Source of the DNA: Trichoplax adhaerens
Lineage: Eukaryota > Placozoa > Uniplacotomia > Trichoplacea > Trichoplacidae
Assembly: GCF_000150275.1 (NCBI RefSeq)
Contig: NW_002060949.1
Coordinates: 3,478,449 to 3,542,448 of the forward strand
Direction: 5' to 3'
Length of the DNA: 64,000 bases
Shown: piece by piece, positions 38,188 to 53,439 of the stretch
How the letters are laid out: each line of letters starts with the position of its first letter
Numbering within the stretch: the first letter of the stretch is position 1
The notes under the pieces: model-generated
Told to the model about the DNA's origin: nothing
Database searches by the model: none
The model's input: only the letters and a program-made list of their open reading frames with translations
Program-made: the position numbers and the translations under genes

Positions 38188-41182
38188 ATGGCCAACGATC
38201 AAAGACTTGCATCTCTTTTAGACCGTTTGGAATCGGTTACCAATCGGTTAGAAAAAATCCCAGGGAAAGGGGGCCAACCTGCTGACGATGAAGGTAGGAT
38301 ACGTTGATCAATAAATTGTAATAGCATGCAGTTTATCTTGCAAATTATGATAAATTTAGTATACTTACACGGTTATAAGAGTAGATTGTATAACATGGAC
38401 TAACATAACATACCCTGTCGTTATATACTTAGGAAATACGGAAATGGTTGAAGAATTGGATAAGGTATACTTTAATGTTTTCACGGTCTGTAAATGAATA
38501 TCAAACTTGAATTATGCTCCCACACAACTAACAGTTGAGGCATAATCCAATTGATTTAAAAATTTACTCTTTAATAGTATCTCGATAGATCATTTATGCC
38601 TATCTCAAGTTATTTAGCATATTATAGCAATGACTAAGGCAATTGCTATGAATAGACAACATATTGTCATAATGATGCTGACCATATACAGGACTTGGTT
38701 TAACAGTCGCCTTTTCGCACCATTAAATAGGCTCTTCAGAAAGAATTTGATACATACTATAACCTTTCAAATCAAATTGGTAATGATGTTGCAAAGCAGG
38801 TAGGTAATATGAGCTTGTATTCTAGTGAAAGTAAAGAAGTTACTCAACTAATCGATCGTCATCAAAGATTCAGTGTTAATAGATGATTCAGTATGATACT
38901 TCTTTCAATTAATATAAAGTGCCTTTACCGAAAATTCTTTACAGGCAGAATTAACCAAGAAAGCATACGAAGCTCATAGAGCTGTTGTTGTCACAGCATC
39001 AAAATGCAAGCTTCCTGAGGCGGTAAATTCGTTACTCAGTTAGGTAAAATATAGATCAGTTATAATCAATTTTGACAATATCCTTTTGTCGCGTAGGCTG
39101 CGTTACAGAATTTGCTTAAACCATTATCGAATGCAATCAGTGAAGTTCAAGTCAGTAACCTATTGTTTCCCATATTCCAATTACTATAAAGTATGGTACA
39201 GGTGTACTTCTTGTATGTGATATTTTGACCAACCATTCCAAATCTAGGCCTTTCGTGATAAGAATCGCGGTAGCAAGTTTTTCAATCATTTATCAGAAGT
39301 CTATGAATTTATCCTTTGTTTTGGATGGGTAACTGTAGTAAGTTGCAGTCTAATGTTATTATTATAGTCTCTTTAGTACCCATGACACATCCCATTTTAA
39401 ATTGCTTTGAAATTGAATCGCGCTAATAGAGTCCTAAACCAGCAAATTACGTCAAGACTAATTATGAATCAGCTCAATTTTACCTAAACAAAGTCTTGAA
39501 AGAATTTAAAACCAGGTTAGTGTAAAGAAATTTTTTTATCTCAGTGATTACTAGAAATTTGAAATATTGTAGGATGCTATGATCTACATGTATGAATGTA
39601 CTACATTTAAATTTCTAGTGACCCGCAACAAGCAGACTGGGCTAGGTCAATTGGACGTTTTATGAATGCTTTGATAGGATATATTAACGATTATAATGCA
39701 ATTGGACTTAATTGGAATGCTGAAGGCAAGGACGTTTCAGCTGTATCCGCAGGAGCTCCTGCTGCACCACCACCACCACCACCACCGGCGCCTGTAACGG
39801 CTGACCCACCAAAGAATAGCGGTAATGAACGTGCTGCTTTAATGTCCCAGTTAAATAAGGGTGCTGACGTTACGAAAGGTAAGTTGTGCGGTTACACGTA
39901 TGCATTTCTTCCGCTGTTTCAGCAGTCAATTATAAATATTTAGCGAACCCGGAAAGTTGGTATTTCTAAGTATTATTTAGTTCTCACTGTTACAGTATTC
40001 CAATTATGATATTGTATATATGATTATTAGGTTTAAAGAAAGTTACCAATGACATGAAGACACATAAAAATCCTGCTCTACGGGCATCAGGTGTAGTCTC
40101 TAGTACCTCTACGCCTGGCAAACCAGCTGTAAGTCCTAAGCCTGCTGCTACTAAACCTGTCGCTAAGAAGCCGCCAGTATTCCGTTTGGATGGAAAAAAA
40201 TGGATTGTGGTATGATCAGTTTTCCAGAACGTAGATTACCAAAGATTCTTGGATAATAATATTTTAAAAGTCGTGTTAGCTAATTTCAGCTATTTAACGG
40301 TCCTACGTATTTCTTAAGGAAAATCAAGAAGGGAATCAGGATCTTGTCATTTCTGACACCAATATGAGACAAAGTGTTTACATATACAAATGCAACAACT
40401 GCGTAATCCAAGTAAAAGGAAAAGTCAATTCTATTGCAATGGGTATCGTAATGCAAAATGTTGTTTTAGTACAGTACAATAAAGATATAGTATTATACTC
40501 TTAAATCTACAGTATTACCACTTATTACCTTTTGATACTAGTTTATGTAAGTCAAATCTATTTGTTTTTTCTTCAATTGTTTCTACGAAACGTTTGAAAA
40601 GATACGTGTAAGAAATCCGCAATTGTATTCGATCATGTCATTTCCGTTATGGATTTCGTTAACTGCCAAAGTGTGAAAGTGCAGGTTAGACCTAGCTCAG
40701 ACTATTGAGCGATTGCACAGTACAGTACGCTACGTATATCGTAGCAACACTCAGTCTGTTTTAGGACATACGAAGATATGCAAATTTGTTTTCCTACAAG
40801 CATAATCTCATCGTCAGATATCTTTAAGATAACAGGTGTCTCTGATAATCTATAGGTAAACGGTGCTGTTCCAACGATATCTATTGGTAATACTGATGGC
40901 ATCCAGGTTTATCTTAGTAAGGAAGCAATGCAAACTACTATAATCTCTTCAAAATCATCAGAAATGAACATCTCAACTCCAACAGGGAATGATGGCGATA
41001 TGGTAACGTTCATGCTTGACTTTGAACTATAGCATATAAAGATATAATATCTACTTCAGCATCGTAATACTCTCCTATTATTAATTTATTAGGTTGAAAA
41101 TGCAGTCCCAGAGCAATTTACGACCGTATGGGATGACAAGAAGAAATGCTTCGATACCTATGCATCTGAAATAACTGCGTAA
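38188..41182 (+). CDS. CAP1: adenylyl cyclase-associated protein (CAP), complete 13-exon gene
   Basis: CAP recycles actin by helping cofilin sever filaments and by exchanging nucleotide on G-actin. Thirteen exons (38188-38293, 38433-38464, 38731-38799, 38945-39022, 39097-39150, 39248-39337, 39430-39515, 39619-39878, 40031-40209, 40319-40442, 40602-40684, 40856-41002, 41093-41182) all join in phase, giving 465 residues (human CAP1 475). The N-terminal oligomerisation helix is [18 protein letters not shown]. The helical folded domain carries [20 protein letters not shown] and FGWVTV. A seven-proline run (about 222-228) binds profilin. The WH2-like segment ends [10 protein letters not shown]. 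The C-terminal CARP beta-helix starts at [15 protein letters not shown] and contains [30 protein letters not shown] and [19 protein letters not shown]. The acceptor of exon 11 (GAAAAG) is weak, but phase and homology fix it. The protein is complete and conserved. Confidence 0.95.
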
Positions 41183-44100
41183 ATACGATAACGTTAATAT
41201 AGTAATATTGTCTTTATCTCATTATAAAGTGAGCATAAGTAAACATGACTAAAATGATTGTCTTAGCAAGTACCGATATTCGTATAACATGTCTTCACGA
41301 AAATTGATTTACTAGCCTTTAAGTATCAATGTTAAGTGATAGATATAAGGTAAAATTGAATGTTTTTGCCAAACAATAAAAAGATGATTTGATTTCTACT
41401 CTATGGAAAAATTGGATTCTTGAAATATGTAACTTAGTGCTCACTTCAGTAAATACGTTGACTTACTCTTATAAAGCTTTTTCTCACTTACTCGTACATA
41501 ATGTCTACGATATGGACACTTGTTAATTTTAAAAGTTAGTCAGATATAATTTCCGGGTACTGCATATCAGTATTAGATCAAGTTTCAACCTCGTAGAATG
41601 TATAAGATAAGCGGTATTTCTATTGGTGTCTCTAGCCAGTTTCTACTGCGCGATAAACCCTAAAATCGAAGTTGAATGAAGTGTAAAATTTTATGAAGTT
41701 CCGAAATGTAAATATCATCTGTTATTAATTCGTCAATTTAGCTTGTAATAAGCCTACAGGCGTACAAGTATTATTCATTCATCGCTGTAATGTAAATCGA
41801 TAAAGTATGAATTACCATTCAGTGCGGCAGGGGTGATAATGCTAAGAATTCTACATCTTACCCTAAACTGTTAAACGAATGTCCCACTAAGAAGTAGCGA
41901 GAAAATACTCATAATGCCGTTCTAGAGGCTACCAGTAAAGTATGATGAATTTAAGTTTCCCTTTAAACTTTACGTGCTATGAAACTATCAGGAAAACAGA
42001 TTAATATGATTATCGATCTAGAAAATTTTAATTTCACTTTAGCATTGAAAGATGTAGTCTTTGTCCAGAAGTGCACTAGGATGCATGTTACAATGAATTA
42101 TTACGAGTGCTTACAGTTAATGTATTTTAGATATCATCAACTGTAATTAGTGATATTTGAGGAAGGGATCAAACGTATAAGTATAATTATCAAGAATCCT
42201 AACAAATCTCAAGGAGCCGATCAAAAAGATCTTATGGTAAATTTTTTATTACGTAATTATTAAGATTTAGATGCTATAAACCTATGCAATTGGATAAATC
42301 AACAATAATTCGATTACATATTAGCTGTAACCCTAAATGAAAAATTTCTATGTAATAACTCCTAACCGTAGCGATAATAGAGTAGAATTTATACGTATAA
42401 TTTCTAAGGTATTTGCAAATATCATCTCTGAAAAGATACGGTAAATGCATAATCGTATATTACTTAAAAATATCAATTAAAGAACTTGCTCCCGTATAAA
42501 CTCGGATGGAATCATTCGTTTGATATCCATGAGTCAAAGAAAACTATTTATTTGTAGAGTAACTAAAATAACAAATTGCTGTAATAAAATATGCCGAAGG
42601 TATCTGAAGCGTGAGAATATGATAAGCTAAGTTGTAGTTTGTTTACTAATTAATTAAAGTATGATTTTTCTAAATTTAGAAAACATAAGCAAGAACTCAT
42701 ACGATGTCACTTTCAGCCGAAAAATTTAAATTGCTGTTAAATTATTTGATCGGTTAGGTATAATAAATTGAAATATTTTAAAAATCCTTCATCTTCAACT
42801 AGGAAGTTTGTGTCAATATTCAATATTTAGTTACTTACCGTAAATAACTATAACTATAATATAAACTATAAAGCGTTGAGAAAATTTTAAGAAAAATTAC
42901 CTGTAGATTGTTGTAAATATCTATATCCTAAATGGTAACACGAGCTACACTTGTTAAATGCGGTAATGGGAAAGGATTTATGTCTCACTTTTCTCTTCCC
43001 TGACACTAAAAGTTAATATAAATTGTTTATGAAAAATATGATATCCTTTCCGAACTGATTCATTTCCAAAGCTGAAACTTTTAAAGCATAAAAAATGCGG
43101 GAACTCCATACGATAGTAGATATATTGCTGATAAGTATTTATTGGCAGCAATTTTCTATTTTTGAAGCCGATATCCTTGTATATATAAAAGTTATAGTAG
43201 CAGCAAGCTAAAGTATCCTGTAAAAATGAAGGATCTAATTAAATATTATATGCAAGGAAATATTAAGTGATTTATGTGTATCAATAAAGTCCATGTGTAT
43301 ATTTCATATTATTCAATTCTAATTGTAACAAGTGGCTACAGCCAATTCTATAGGTAAAACAATGATCGATGGAACGCGTTAAAAAGATGGAGAAACCCAC
43401 AATTCTACAAGACGTCAAAGTTCAATAAGTTGTTCATTTTACCAATTAAGAACTTGAACGTAATGCTACAACGTCTATTTTGAAATAAATTTACTAATAT
43501 AGTGTTTACTAAATCTTACTGTAGTACTCAATTTCGAACACAGCTTTTAATATATTATTAATGATGTTAGATCTCACAATAATGCTTTTTCATGTCAATT
43601 CTAAAACATTACGAGCAATGTGAACTCTAAACTCAGGATCTATTTTCCCACTGAGTAGAGTAGCTTATAAACAATTTCCTGCAGTATTACAATAAATGCA
43701 GCATTTTTTCCTTTCAATCGATATTATCTACAATTTTTTATACCAGTATTATGCATAATTGTTTATCCTAAAGGAAAATCATCATTTAGTGTAGATATTT
43801 ATTGATATAAAATTTCAATGAAATAGCATTCATAAACTACGTGTGTTTATGCCTTCAGTAATAGCCAGTCTACCTGAATATTTACGTCATCAGCCAAGCA
43901 TGAAACCTTTTCCTAATGACAATAAAATCGTTCTACCAGACAGCTATTGTACAACTGAATAAATAGAAAAATTTTCTATATCATGCGTAATTTAAGCTAC
44001 ATTATTTGTTCTAGCGTTACTATATTCTATTATTTATCACTTCTAGAAAGCTATGCATGAATTAAATCATTCAATCTGCAGTATTGACATTACCCCAGCA

Positions 44101-47100
44101 CCAACTGCAAAAATTAACAAATAAAAATAGGAAAGATTTGTTTATTTTAGAGGACCTTTAAATGTCACAGCTACGATTTGCTTATGCTGATTTATTGTTA
44201 CGTGCATTTATTTTTTAAATTACTCCTATTATGTCCAAATGTCTGTGTTTGCCCATCATCAAGACTAAACTTTATTCTTTATGAACTGATATGGCTGTCA
44301 ATCATATTAGCCATCTTTATAATTTAACCATTATAATTTAACGGTGTTAGCAAGAACGATTTACTTATAGATGTCTATACATTTTACTGTTATTTTAAGG
44401 AAATGATAACGTTACCTAATCAAATGGATTTATGATTAGATATTTCTTCTATAGAAGTCACAATAAATAAAACTATAAGTAACGTTTGTTCGTATGTCAT
44501 TCTATCACGGATTAGGAAATGTTGTATTTAATTGTCACTTCAGCCCGTTTGCAGCTGTAATTATAACTATAATGCTGCACGATAATCAATAGCCTCTATT
44601 TTAGCTATTAAGCGTATATCGTGGAATAGATAACCGACTCCTTTTGTAAAAGTTCACTCTTAGCAGTTGTGAATTATATATGATTATCATAGTTTGGTCT
44701 CTATAATATTAGATCTTAGATATAAAACTGTTATCTTGTTGATATTGCGAATGAGTTTGGTTCTTTATGTAGTTAACAATATGTTGACCTGATCCCAATA
44801 ATATATTGATCCTGGGATGGAAAATGATACGTCATTGCGAGGGCTGCAAGTTTTAGCCCTTTACATCCCATTACAATAAAATCATCTGATTTATCTAAGC
44901 CTGTTCTTTACAGTAAAAGCAACTGTTTAATTTATTATTATCTATTTGCAGTATTATATCATATATTAGCATTATAACCTACAGATAATTCAAGTCTTAC
45001 CATCACCTATGGTAAAGTATGTCCATGTAATGATTAAGAACAGATATCTCTTTTATAGAGATACCTCAATTAATGTTAATAATAAAAGCTTTCCACTCTT
45101 AATTTCTACTTTTAAAATATTATGAAATATAGAAAATATTAATTATAACAATGTTTTCGTTGTATCGATTCCTTTCAATATTAGTCCATAGTCATATGCA
45201 GCTGGTTCTGAAATTATGGCACAAGCTATAAATACCGTAATTTTCTTTTATTACCTACTAAGTAGCAGATACTAATTTTATTGATTGTTTAGAAGATAAG
45301 ATTTTATCAATACTTAGTTTAAGTAGTGCCTTTTTCTATGCTAAAATTAGAACGCCCTAAATGTAATTAATTGATTACACAAATTCATTCACCCTAGTGC
45401 TCTATCTCATAATACATACCTTATAATTATACACGCACCATACAGGCATTTTTAATGTTAGGATAATAAGTATGATCAAGACATTTGCATATTTAAGACT
45501 AATAACGATATCATACAACAAGGAGATTGCTTTATTAGCATGCAAGATTAATTAGCAGTGGTGATGTATGATAATTTCAGAGTAATTTATTATTCTAGTT
45601 ACGATCAACATTAGTCGTTCCATGCAAATTTATGAGATTAAGAATGAATTCAGGATATTACCGCGATATATAAATTTATGAGTCATTTTTAACCTTATGT
45701 AGCAACAAATCATTCCTCTGTTATTTTCATCCATTTTATCATTTTATTTGTAGCCTGTTTGATTTATTTATTTCCATTCAATATTTTTTAAATCCTTTTT
45801 ATCAGTATAGTAAAATTAGAATTTAAGGAGTAATCGCTGGTGTAGATGATAATAAAGTATTGCGGTTGTTGTTATCATTGATGTTATTAGTTTATCTATC
45901 ATCTATTTGATGTATTAATCTTTTTAAAACATTTTTTAAATCTTTTCTATCTTCATCATCACTATAATAAATTGAACTTTAAGGTTACATTCGTCGTAGG
46001 TATATTTGATAGTAAAAATATTTGGATTGTTGTCCTCCATTTATCAACATGTCTATGACCTGTTTGACTTATCCAATTCCTCTTAATATTCCTTCATCAT
46101 CACAATAATTGTTGATTGGATCATTTAAAATAGAGTAGAATAGATTTCGTCACATTTTCCAGTAAACTGACATCGCCCACACTTCCATTTATTCACGTGG
46201 ATTCCATTTTACTCGTTATTAGTGTGTTCCTGTTTAAATATAGAATGGCGAGAGAGGAAAACAACTAATGCAATCAATTTATTGGCGTAGCAATCCTTAT
46301 ACGATGATGGTTATTTTTTTCGACATAGAACTGCTTTGATAGACTAACACTATGATCATTAGTCATCAGCGTTAGAGGGATAATATTGCTATGGTTCGTG
46401 CTTTTCTCAATCTTATACTGGGTATTTAAAGGGAATACAAAGGGTTATCATGAATTTATTTACATCGTAATGTTGACATCCTTTTTATCTAGTCAACTTT
46501 TAAATATTACATGAGTTTGGATCATTTTTTCCCTTTGCTCGTTAGCGTAATGACTAAAAAAGCAAATATTGAACGTCTGCTGTCTTATCAAAAGTATTCA
46601 TGAAATGCAAAGATTATAATTCATCTCGCCCACGACTCTTTATCCTGCCCATATGTTATATAATGGAAGAAAAAACCCATTTAACAAATGCTTTATCCCT
46701 TTTATGCAGATTATTGACGGTGTATAGAATAAAATGTGCAATATTTTGGATAGATAACCGAACATCAACATTTAAAGGTGATTTCTGTTGTGATATGAGT
46801 GCTATGCTGGATAATTTCAGCTGTGATATTATAATAGTATTAAAGATAACTTTTAAGTTTTTAAGCCATGGCACGTTAATCTATGCTACAACCATGAAGA
46901 ATTTTATCTATAGGAATAAATATAATTAGGTTTAAATTAGTTTTATAATTAAGAAAGGGTAAGAAATATGAATTGAATGTTTGATAGCAGGCAGTGCAAT
47001 TACGAAGAAGAATAGTAACAGATAGTCCTTGGAGGTGTTATTTACAGTTGTTTAACTTTTAAGATGAATGTTGATAGGTATTTTACATATTACTTATGTG

Positions 47101-48284
47101 AGGTTGTTACAACAATTAACTTTAAAGACTTTGTATGTTATAGCTTTACAACACCTGAATTACAATAATTTTGGGAAAGATTACTTTGATCTCAATCGTA
47201 GTTTACATAAAAGTTGGGTGGTTAATCCAATGAAGGAGGGTAAGGAATAGCATTCTTCATCCTTAAAGTGTCAGCGAAAGCGTCGTCAGTGGTTTAAAGC
47301 AATCTAGAATTAATGCCTGGATAAAATGAATAATGTCAAGTTAAATTTTCCATATCAGCGTCTATCTATAGCCGCTCATGGATAATTACGTTATCGAGTA
47401 TTAGAGATAGATTTATTATATTGATATAACTAAAAGTATATACGTGATTAATTTTGATTCTACTTCCATGTGAGAGAGTTGACTAAGTTTCTGTACTGAT
47501 CAAGGATTAACATACAATATTATGCATGAATGAGAGTGAAAAGGGGGAGGAGAGCCTGGAGAGGTGAAATTAAGAATCATGTTTCTTCTTCAATTCATCG
47601 ATAATATGATTAGAACTAATATATTTATTTTATAGTCGGTAGACCTTTATATTAGGTTCTAATACCATTAATTTTTTCTCTATCTGGATAAAATGATTCC
47701 TAGCATACTTTATCATTTACAGGATAATTGAGAGGAACTTGAAGAGATCTAAAGGACCGCAAGATAACAAAATAATGGTGTGATTTAGCTATGATCTACT
47801 TAAGACTAAAAAGTATGCCGTAATAAAATTTTATCTATTCTAGCAAAGGTCGATAATTATAATTATCAACGACGTAAGATCGAATTTATGCTATGGAATT
47901 ACTTGGTTGAAATCATCATACGCAATGAGAGGCAGTATTAACCTTAATGCCAAGGAAATAGCTGAATAAATATATAGTGTTTTGCTTTACGGTATTAAGC
48001 AGGTAGTAGTACTGTACTTTAATATTTGCTACTGCAACCCATAACATCATCCTCCATGATAGAGGTAAATTTCATAGATGATTGAGATTGCCTAGTCGTA
48101 AGAGTAGCATTTTAAGCTACTTAGAAATCTAGTTAACTCTTTGGTGAGTAAAAGATTACGAAGCTGGTCTAAGTTTGCTTCTACAAAGGTAGTAATGAAG
48201 GCAATTTGTCGATCCATAAATTGGATAGTGACAGGATAGGAAATATAGTTTACGAATTATCTTAAATGAGACATGGATGAACCA

Positions 48285-48525
48285 TTTGGAAATGGATTAA
48301 TTCTATGATAGGAGAATATTGACATAAAATAATTTAAGCACTGCGGCCTGGATAGAATCTTAATTCTTAGAATGAGCAGTCTCGATAGTAAATAGTATCA
48401 ATCGTCTCAAGCCAGACAGAGTTGAGCTATTGGGAAAATGAACTGATTCTATGATAGGAGAATATTTAGATAGATAATTAAACTACCTGCAGCCCAGATC
48501 GAATTTAAATTCTTTAAACTAACAG
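48285..48525. repeat. two direct repeats of about 85 bp
   Basis: The core ATTCTATGATAGGAGAATATT occurs at about 48300 and 48446, about 145 bp apart. It is followed in both copies by related sequence (GCGGCCTGGATAGAAT versus GCAGCCCAGATCGAAT). Confidence 0.65.
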
Positions 48526-49229
48526 TTTCACAAATATATATACACGTACATAATAGAAGGTTTCAATTAGGTTGATTAGGATTAGTTTATATTCGCATTT
48601 AGTACATCTCGTCCTGTATAATTTTGCGAATACAGTTTAGATAATCAATTGTGCAGGAATATATGAAAATTTGAAAAATACGATGGGGATTGAATAGTAC
48701 TAATATGTTCTTCGTATATTTTCTGAAATTGTAGTCTAGAGAGTCAAATCGCCAATTATCCAAGGGATATCTTACGATCGAAATTGATCATAATCGTCTT
48801 ATGTACCTGGTACCGTATACGGTCAGTTTCTAGATTTTGGAATTACACTCTAGAGAATCTATTAGGTAATGCTTCAAAACTACTTTCCGAAAGATAATTG
48901 CGACAACTTTGCGGTCATTCGCTTGGAAATAGCTGTTGATAGGAATTAAAATCATCGCCTTCTATAAAAGTTCTCCTTAATTTTTGAAAAAGCGGTTGCT
49001 AGAGCTGATCAATTGATTGTTGTATGGAGCAACAGGTGGCTTATATCAATTGCTCTTATGTAGTAGGCAGCATCTGTATTTGTGGATAAATACTAGGAAA
49101 ATTGCTTACATCATCAATCTTCTAATATATATGAAGGGAATTATCTTCATTTTGGGGGAGGGGAGTAATATTAGTCTAGATAGTGTCAGTATGCTCATTT
49201 TATAAGAAAATACAATCTTGATGACAGAT

Positions 49230-49930
49230 CAATCCTGTGCATAACAGAAATAATTTCCACCCATCGTTTTATGTAATTCAGTATCTTAATCTTTGTAAGA
49301 AATCACAGTCGTGATGATCGATCGTCCCTAGACACGCGAGTATTACTTCTATCCCTCGTCTTATACGCCAAATGTTACTTTAGTTGCAAAAAATATCAAA
49401 ATTATACATCATCATTTTACGTAGAATATTACTTTTATCATCTTATGCACAGGGTAGTGTCTGAATTTTTGAGAAAATATTAGCCTTTAAATCCCGTTAT
49501 GCTCAATTAATCGTCATACATGATACAACCTATTTGTATCACCTTGTGCATAGGATAGCATCTTAATTTAATCATCATTTCTGGCCTCTACTTATTTCTA
49601 GGAATTAATTAGTGATTTAATCATCTTGCATAGAAAGTAGACTTTCATATTAAAGAAAATACCAGATTCTATGCCTGATTAATCATGCTGTGCATAGAGT
49701 TATATCTCCATGAATTGAGAAAAATATCTATCTTTCTACTTGATTATATCTATTTGCCATAGAGTGGAGTACATGATACCAAAGAATATCTACAGCTGGC
49801 TCAATCCTTTTTTTATAGAAAATAATAATCTCTTTACGGCTAAAGTAATCCACCATCATGCAAGGTGGTGCACCGCAGGATATTACTTGTCTAAATCAGC
49901 TGTGCATAGAAGAGAATTTTAATTGGAGGA
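49230..49930. repeat. degenerate long-period repeat zone
   Basis: Variants of a TGTGCATAG motif, followed after about 15-20 bp by GAGAAAATA(T/C) and then a GATTAATCAT-like block, recur at about 49237, 49446, 49547, 49630, 49692 and 49905. The copies are heavily diverged, suggesting an old tandem array. Confidence 0.4.
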
Positions 49931-50397
49931 ATAGTTGATGATTGCAATGACTTTCAGCTCATTAATCTTTAATCGTCTTATATATTGATAGCAATTGAAA
50001 TATTTTAGCCTCAAATGAGGGGGAGGCAATTTTTCAACTTCATCATAATCTTTCAGTTGTCTGGCCAAAATTGGATGCTTACTATGTTGGTATTTAATTG
50101 CTTTGTTTTATTAAATAAATACTTGATTAATTTAATATTTCCAACTAAAGTTAACATGTCAATCAAATTATAGAATATCCATTTGGTATTCATTTGCACA
50201 GTCATCTAGTCTTTACTATGCAATATTAATGAGGCAAGGAGAGAAAAATAAATGAGTACTAGGTATTTAGCATCTTTTCCATGGTGCTAACTGTAGCCTC
50301 TTTTTGGCCAAGCTGTTAATGAATGGCTTAGTTTAGCAATCAACATGTTGTATGACAGTATGAATGGCTGCATGCAGTTCTATTCCAGCTTTTCGTT

Positions 50398-50415
50398 CAC
50401 TCTCTCTCTCTCTCT
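50398..50415. repeat. CT dinucleotide microsatellite
   Basis: A short uninterrupted (TC)n run, about eight units. Confidence 0.8.
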
Positions 50416-53210
50416 TGCCGTATTTGGCGATTACTTGTTGTTATTCTTTTGCTACAGTATGTTCTAATGCGTATTTTGATCCATAGGCTACGAGTCTGTA
50501 GCAAAATAATAAATATAAGTTATGTCTACAATCTTTCAATATTGTGTACGCATGATTGGAATAAAATAGTTGAGGAATCGATGGTAAACAACTTCTTTTA
50601 TGTAATATGTAGATGGGCGATTGCCAGATCGATTTACTCTGTTCATGCAAATATAGTCTATCGCCACTGGCGGACAGTAAGCAATGCAAGACGAAAATAG
50701 TTGAGAGATGATTGAATTGATTTGTAAGCTCATTATTGTGCAATCGATAATCAATTGAATTCTTCCCTTTTCTCTGTCTCTTTCTACATCTTGACTTGAT
50801 TGTACATCGATTTCACCATTTCCCCACCCCTTTCTCTAAGTAGAAGAGAAAAAAAATTGAAGCAAACAGTTAATTGATTATATAGCAACATAGTGTCAAG
50901 TGGTTGGAGAGGAAAAGATATTCTAGTAGAAAGGGAGGGAAAATTGACGATAAATGCTCATTCAGTAAAATTTAGCCTAAAACATGCCTGTTGATTCGAT
51001 CATAGCGTGGATTGAAATGGGTCATACTAAGAATCAAGGCAGACAGCCAATAGATGGATTATGTATTCAAGAAAAGTCCATCATGGCTAAAATATCATTA
51101 GCGCAAATATTGGGTGGTGGCAAATGAAAATTGTCACTTTAATTACATAGGGAGGGGGCAAGAAGAAAAATTAATAATAGCCAACCATTCTCTCCTTGTC
51201 TGCTCCTTCTATTTAAGCTAGCCAATATGCTACAGTATATTGTCTACAAGGTTCTGGCCTTGTTCGAGCACTAATATGTAGCTTAATGCTACTCTTTCAC
51301 GCCATCAATATTATTTTAATGATGATTGATTATGCATTGCATTCTCGTGCACAGTCATGCTGTCGATGATGTGTACACAGTCGACATAGTTTATTGGATT
51401 CCTTGAGACTTTTGAAATACTGTGCCTATTCTATTGCAGGGATTATTATTCATTTTCAACTGTCATCATTGGTATGATTGATGAAAAAGAATAAAAGAGC
51501 CTACAAATTCAAAGTATTGTTCAAAAGTCTATACATAGCAGCACATGTTAATTTAGGGTAAGTTCTTCCGTGGCTTGCATCCAATTTTAAATTACCTAGT
51601 CACTCTGGTCCAATTTCCATTTGCTTACTTCGCTTTAGTTTGGCTCAGTTTTTCATTTTTTTCGCATTACCAAAAAGCAATTACTACAGCTAGAAATTGA
51701 CGATCAATTTAGGTAATCATGATTGTAATTAGTGCATAACCATTGCCATTTTGCATGTTTTAAGAGATCATTTCCTCCATGAAATGATCATTGTTTTGTC
51801 CTTTTTACGCCATCAGTAGTAGCGACCATTTTTCTACACAAGTTGTCTTATGTTGGATTGACGTACGCATAACGAAATTTTTTAATGCAGACATAATTTA
51901 CAGTTTAAAAATTGAAAGATGGTGCAGGTGATAAAAAAAGTAGAGCTTAGTTCGTTATTTGTTGGCTGGTAGAGAATTTGAATTGTTGTTCTATCCAGTT
52001 GTCAAATTCATCTTTCATCCTTGATCTGTTTCGCTTTTACTTTTTTATGTTGTTATTGCATTGCTTGATTGCTAAGCTGGACCAATGTTAATTTTGGATG
52101 GACTATTTTTCTTGATTCTGTTTAGGTATTGCAACGATCATTGGCCATCTAATTGAAGTAGAATTCTATTAATCTTACCCATCCAATTGATAACAAGTTA
52201 AACAATTTCAGGTAAGATAGGTCCATGAACTTTTTCAAGGGGTTTTTGGAAAATTAATCACTGTACAAGATAGCATCGGTCATTTCCCATCGCTCCAATA
52301 ATAATAACAGAGTAATCTTCATTTTTGCGTCATGACGCTATGCCATGAATAATACCTGGAAAGAGTGCATAAGTTGGTTTGACAGGGATCCCAAAAAATG
52401 GAAAATGAATTACGCAATTTTCTTTTTTCCTTTCTATTTGCTTGGCCAATTAATTACAGATGGAAAGAGAAATTTTTTTTGATTTTTTTTTTTCATGCTG
52501 TTCACTTCAAATCGATGAAAACTTATTATGGGAATTAGTCTGGGGTCCAATATATTGAACTCTTAAGCACACATTACGCTTATGTCGATGGAGAACTATT
52601 TTCTACAGTAATGAATGACCTTTCAGTCAACTGTATTGGCTATTCGATTCAGGATTTGTCGTAATTACTTTGCTCTTTGCCTCTAATTTTAAAAATTATA
52701 ATTATTGATATCGGTATGATTAATCTCGTCGATTTAAAGTCGATGGGTGCTCTATTTTTTTAATTTTATTTTTCCTTATGGAAGGCTAATGGTACTCCTA
52801 GCAATTAAGTACATTCTACACTATCTTGACTTTTTTCCACCTCATTTGCGTTACGATTAATCTTGTCCGTTTTGAAACCACGTAAGCCGGCAATTAGACT
52901 GTAGCCATTCTTCCTCCATATGTGGTAGTAGGATAATTACATCGATCAGGGAAATGCATTACCCCCATCTATAAAATCTAATTAATGACGGTGTCCACTT
53001 TGGGCGTTTTTAGAAATTTCGTCTAATTACTTTTCGGTTAAAAGATCAGAAGAATAGGTATCTGAATCAAAAAAGGATTTGTTATACTATTACCATAGTA
53101 GCCAATTGCATGAAATAGTCTAGCTTTCCGTGTTGGCTATATAGGAAAATAGCATCGTATACTTAAGTGTAAAATACTTGTCATTCTATCATATATTGCA
53201 TATGTCTCGT

Positions 53211-53420
53211 AGAATAGCATACCACTTTATCTAGTAAGCTTTCATAATTTAAGCTAGGATAATTGCATTTTAGACCTATCCATAGATCATCTTCTAGGAA
53301 TGGAGGGGGCTGAATGATAGCATACCACTTTATCTAGTAAGCTTTCACGATTTAAGCTAGGATAATTGCATTGCAGATCTATGCATAGATCATCTTCTAG
53401 GAATGGAGGGGGCCGAATGA
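53211..53420. repeat. tandem duplication, two copies of 103 bp
   Basis: The block starting CATACCACTTTATCTAGTAA at 53218 is repeated at 53321. Both copies run through TAAGCTAGGATAATTGCATT and CATAGATCATCTTCTAGGAA and end in GGAGGGGGC(T/C)GAATGATAG. They differ at only a few positions, so the duplication is recent. Confidence 0.9.
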
Positions 53421-53439
53421 TAGTATGATGGAATGGTAC

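Noticed and set aside
46600-46929. 109-codon plus-strand open frame
   Set aside because: No recognisable domain; a 72-codon frame is open on the opposite strand; composition matches AT-rich intergenic DNA.
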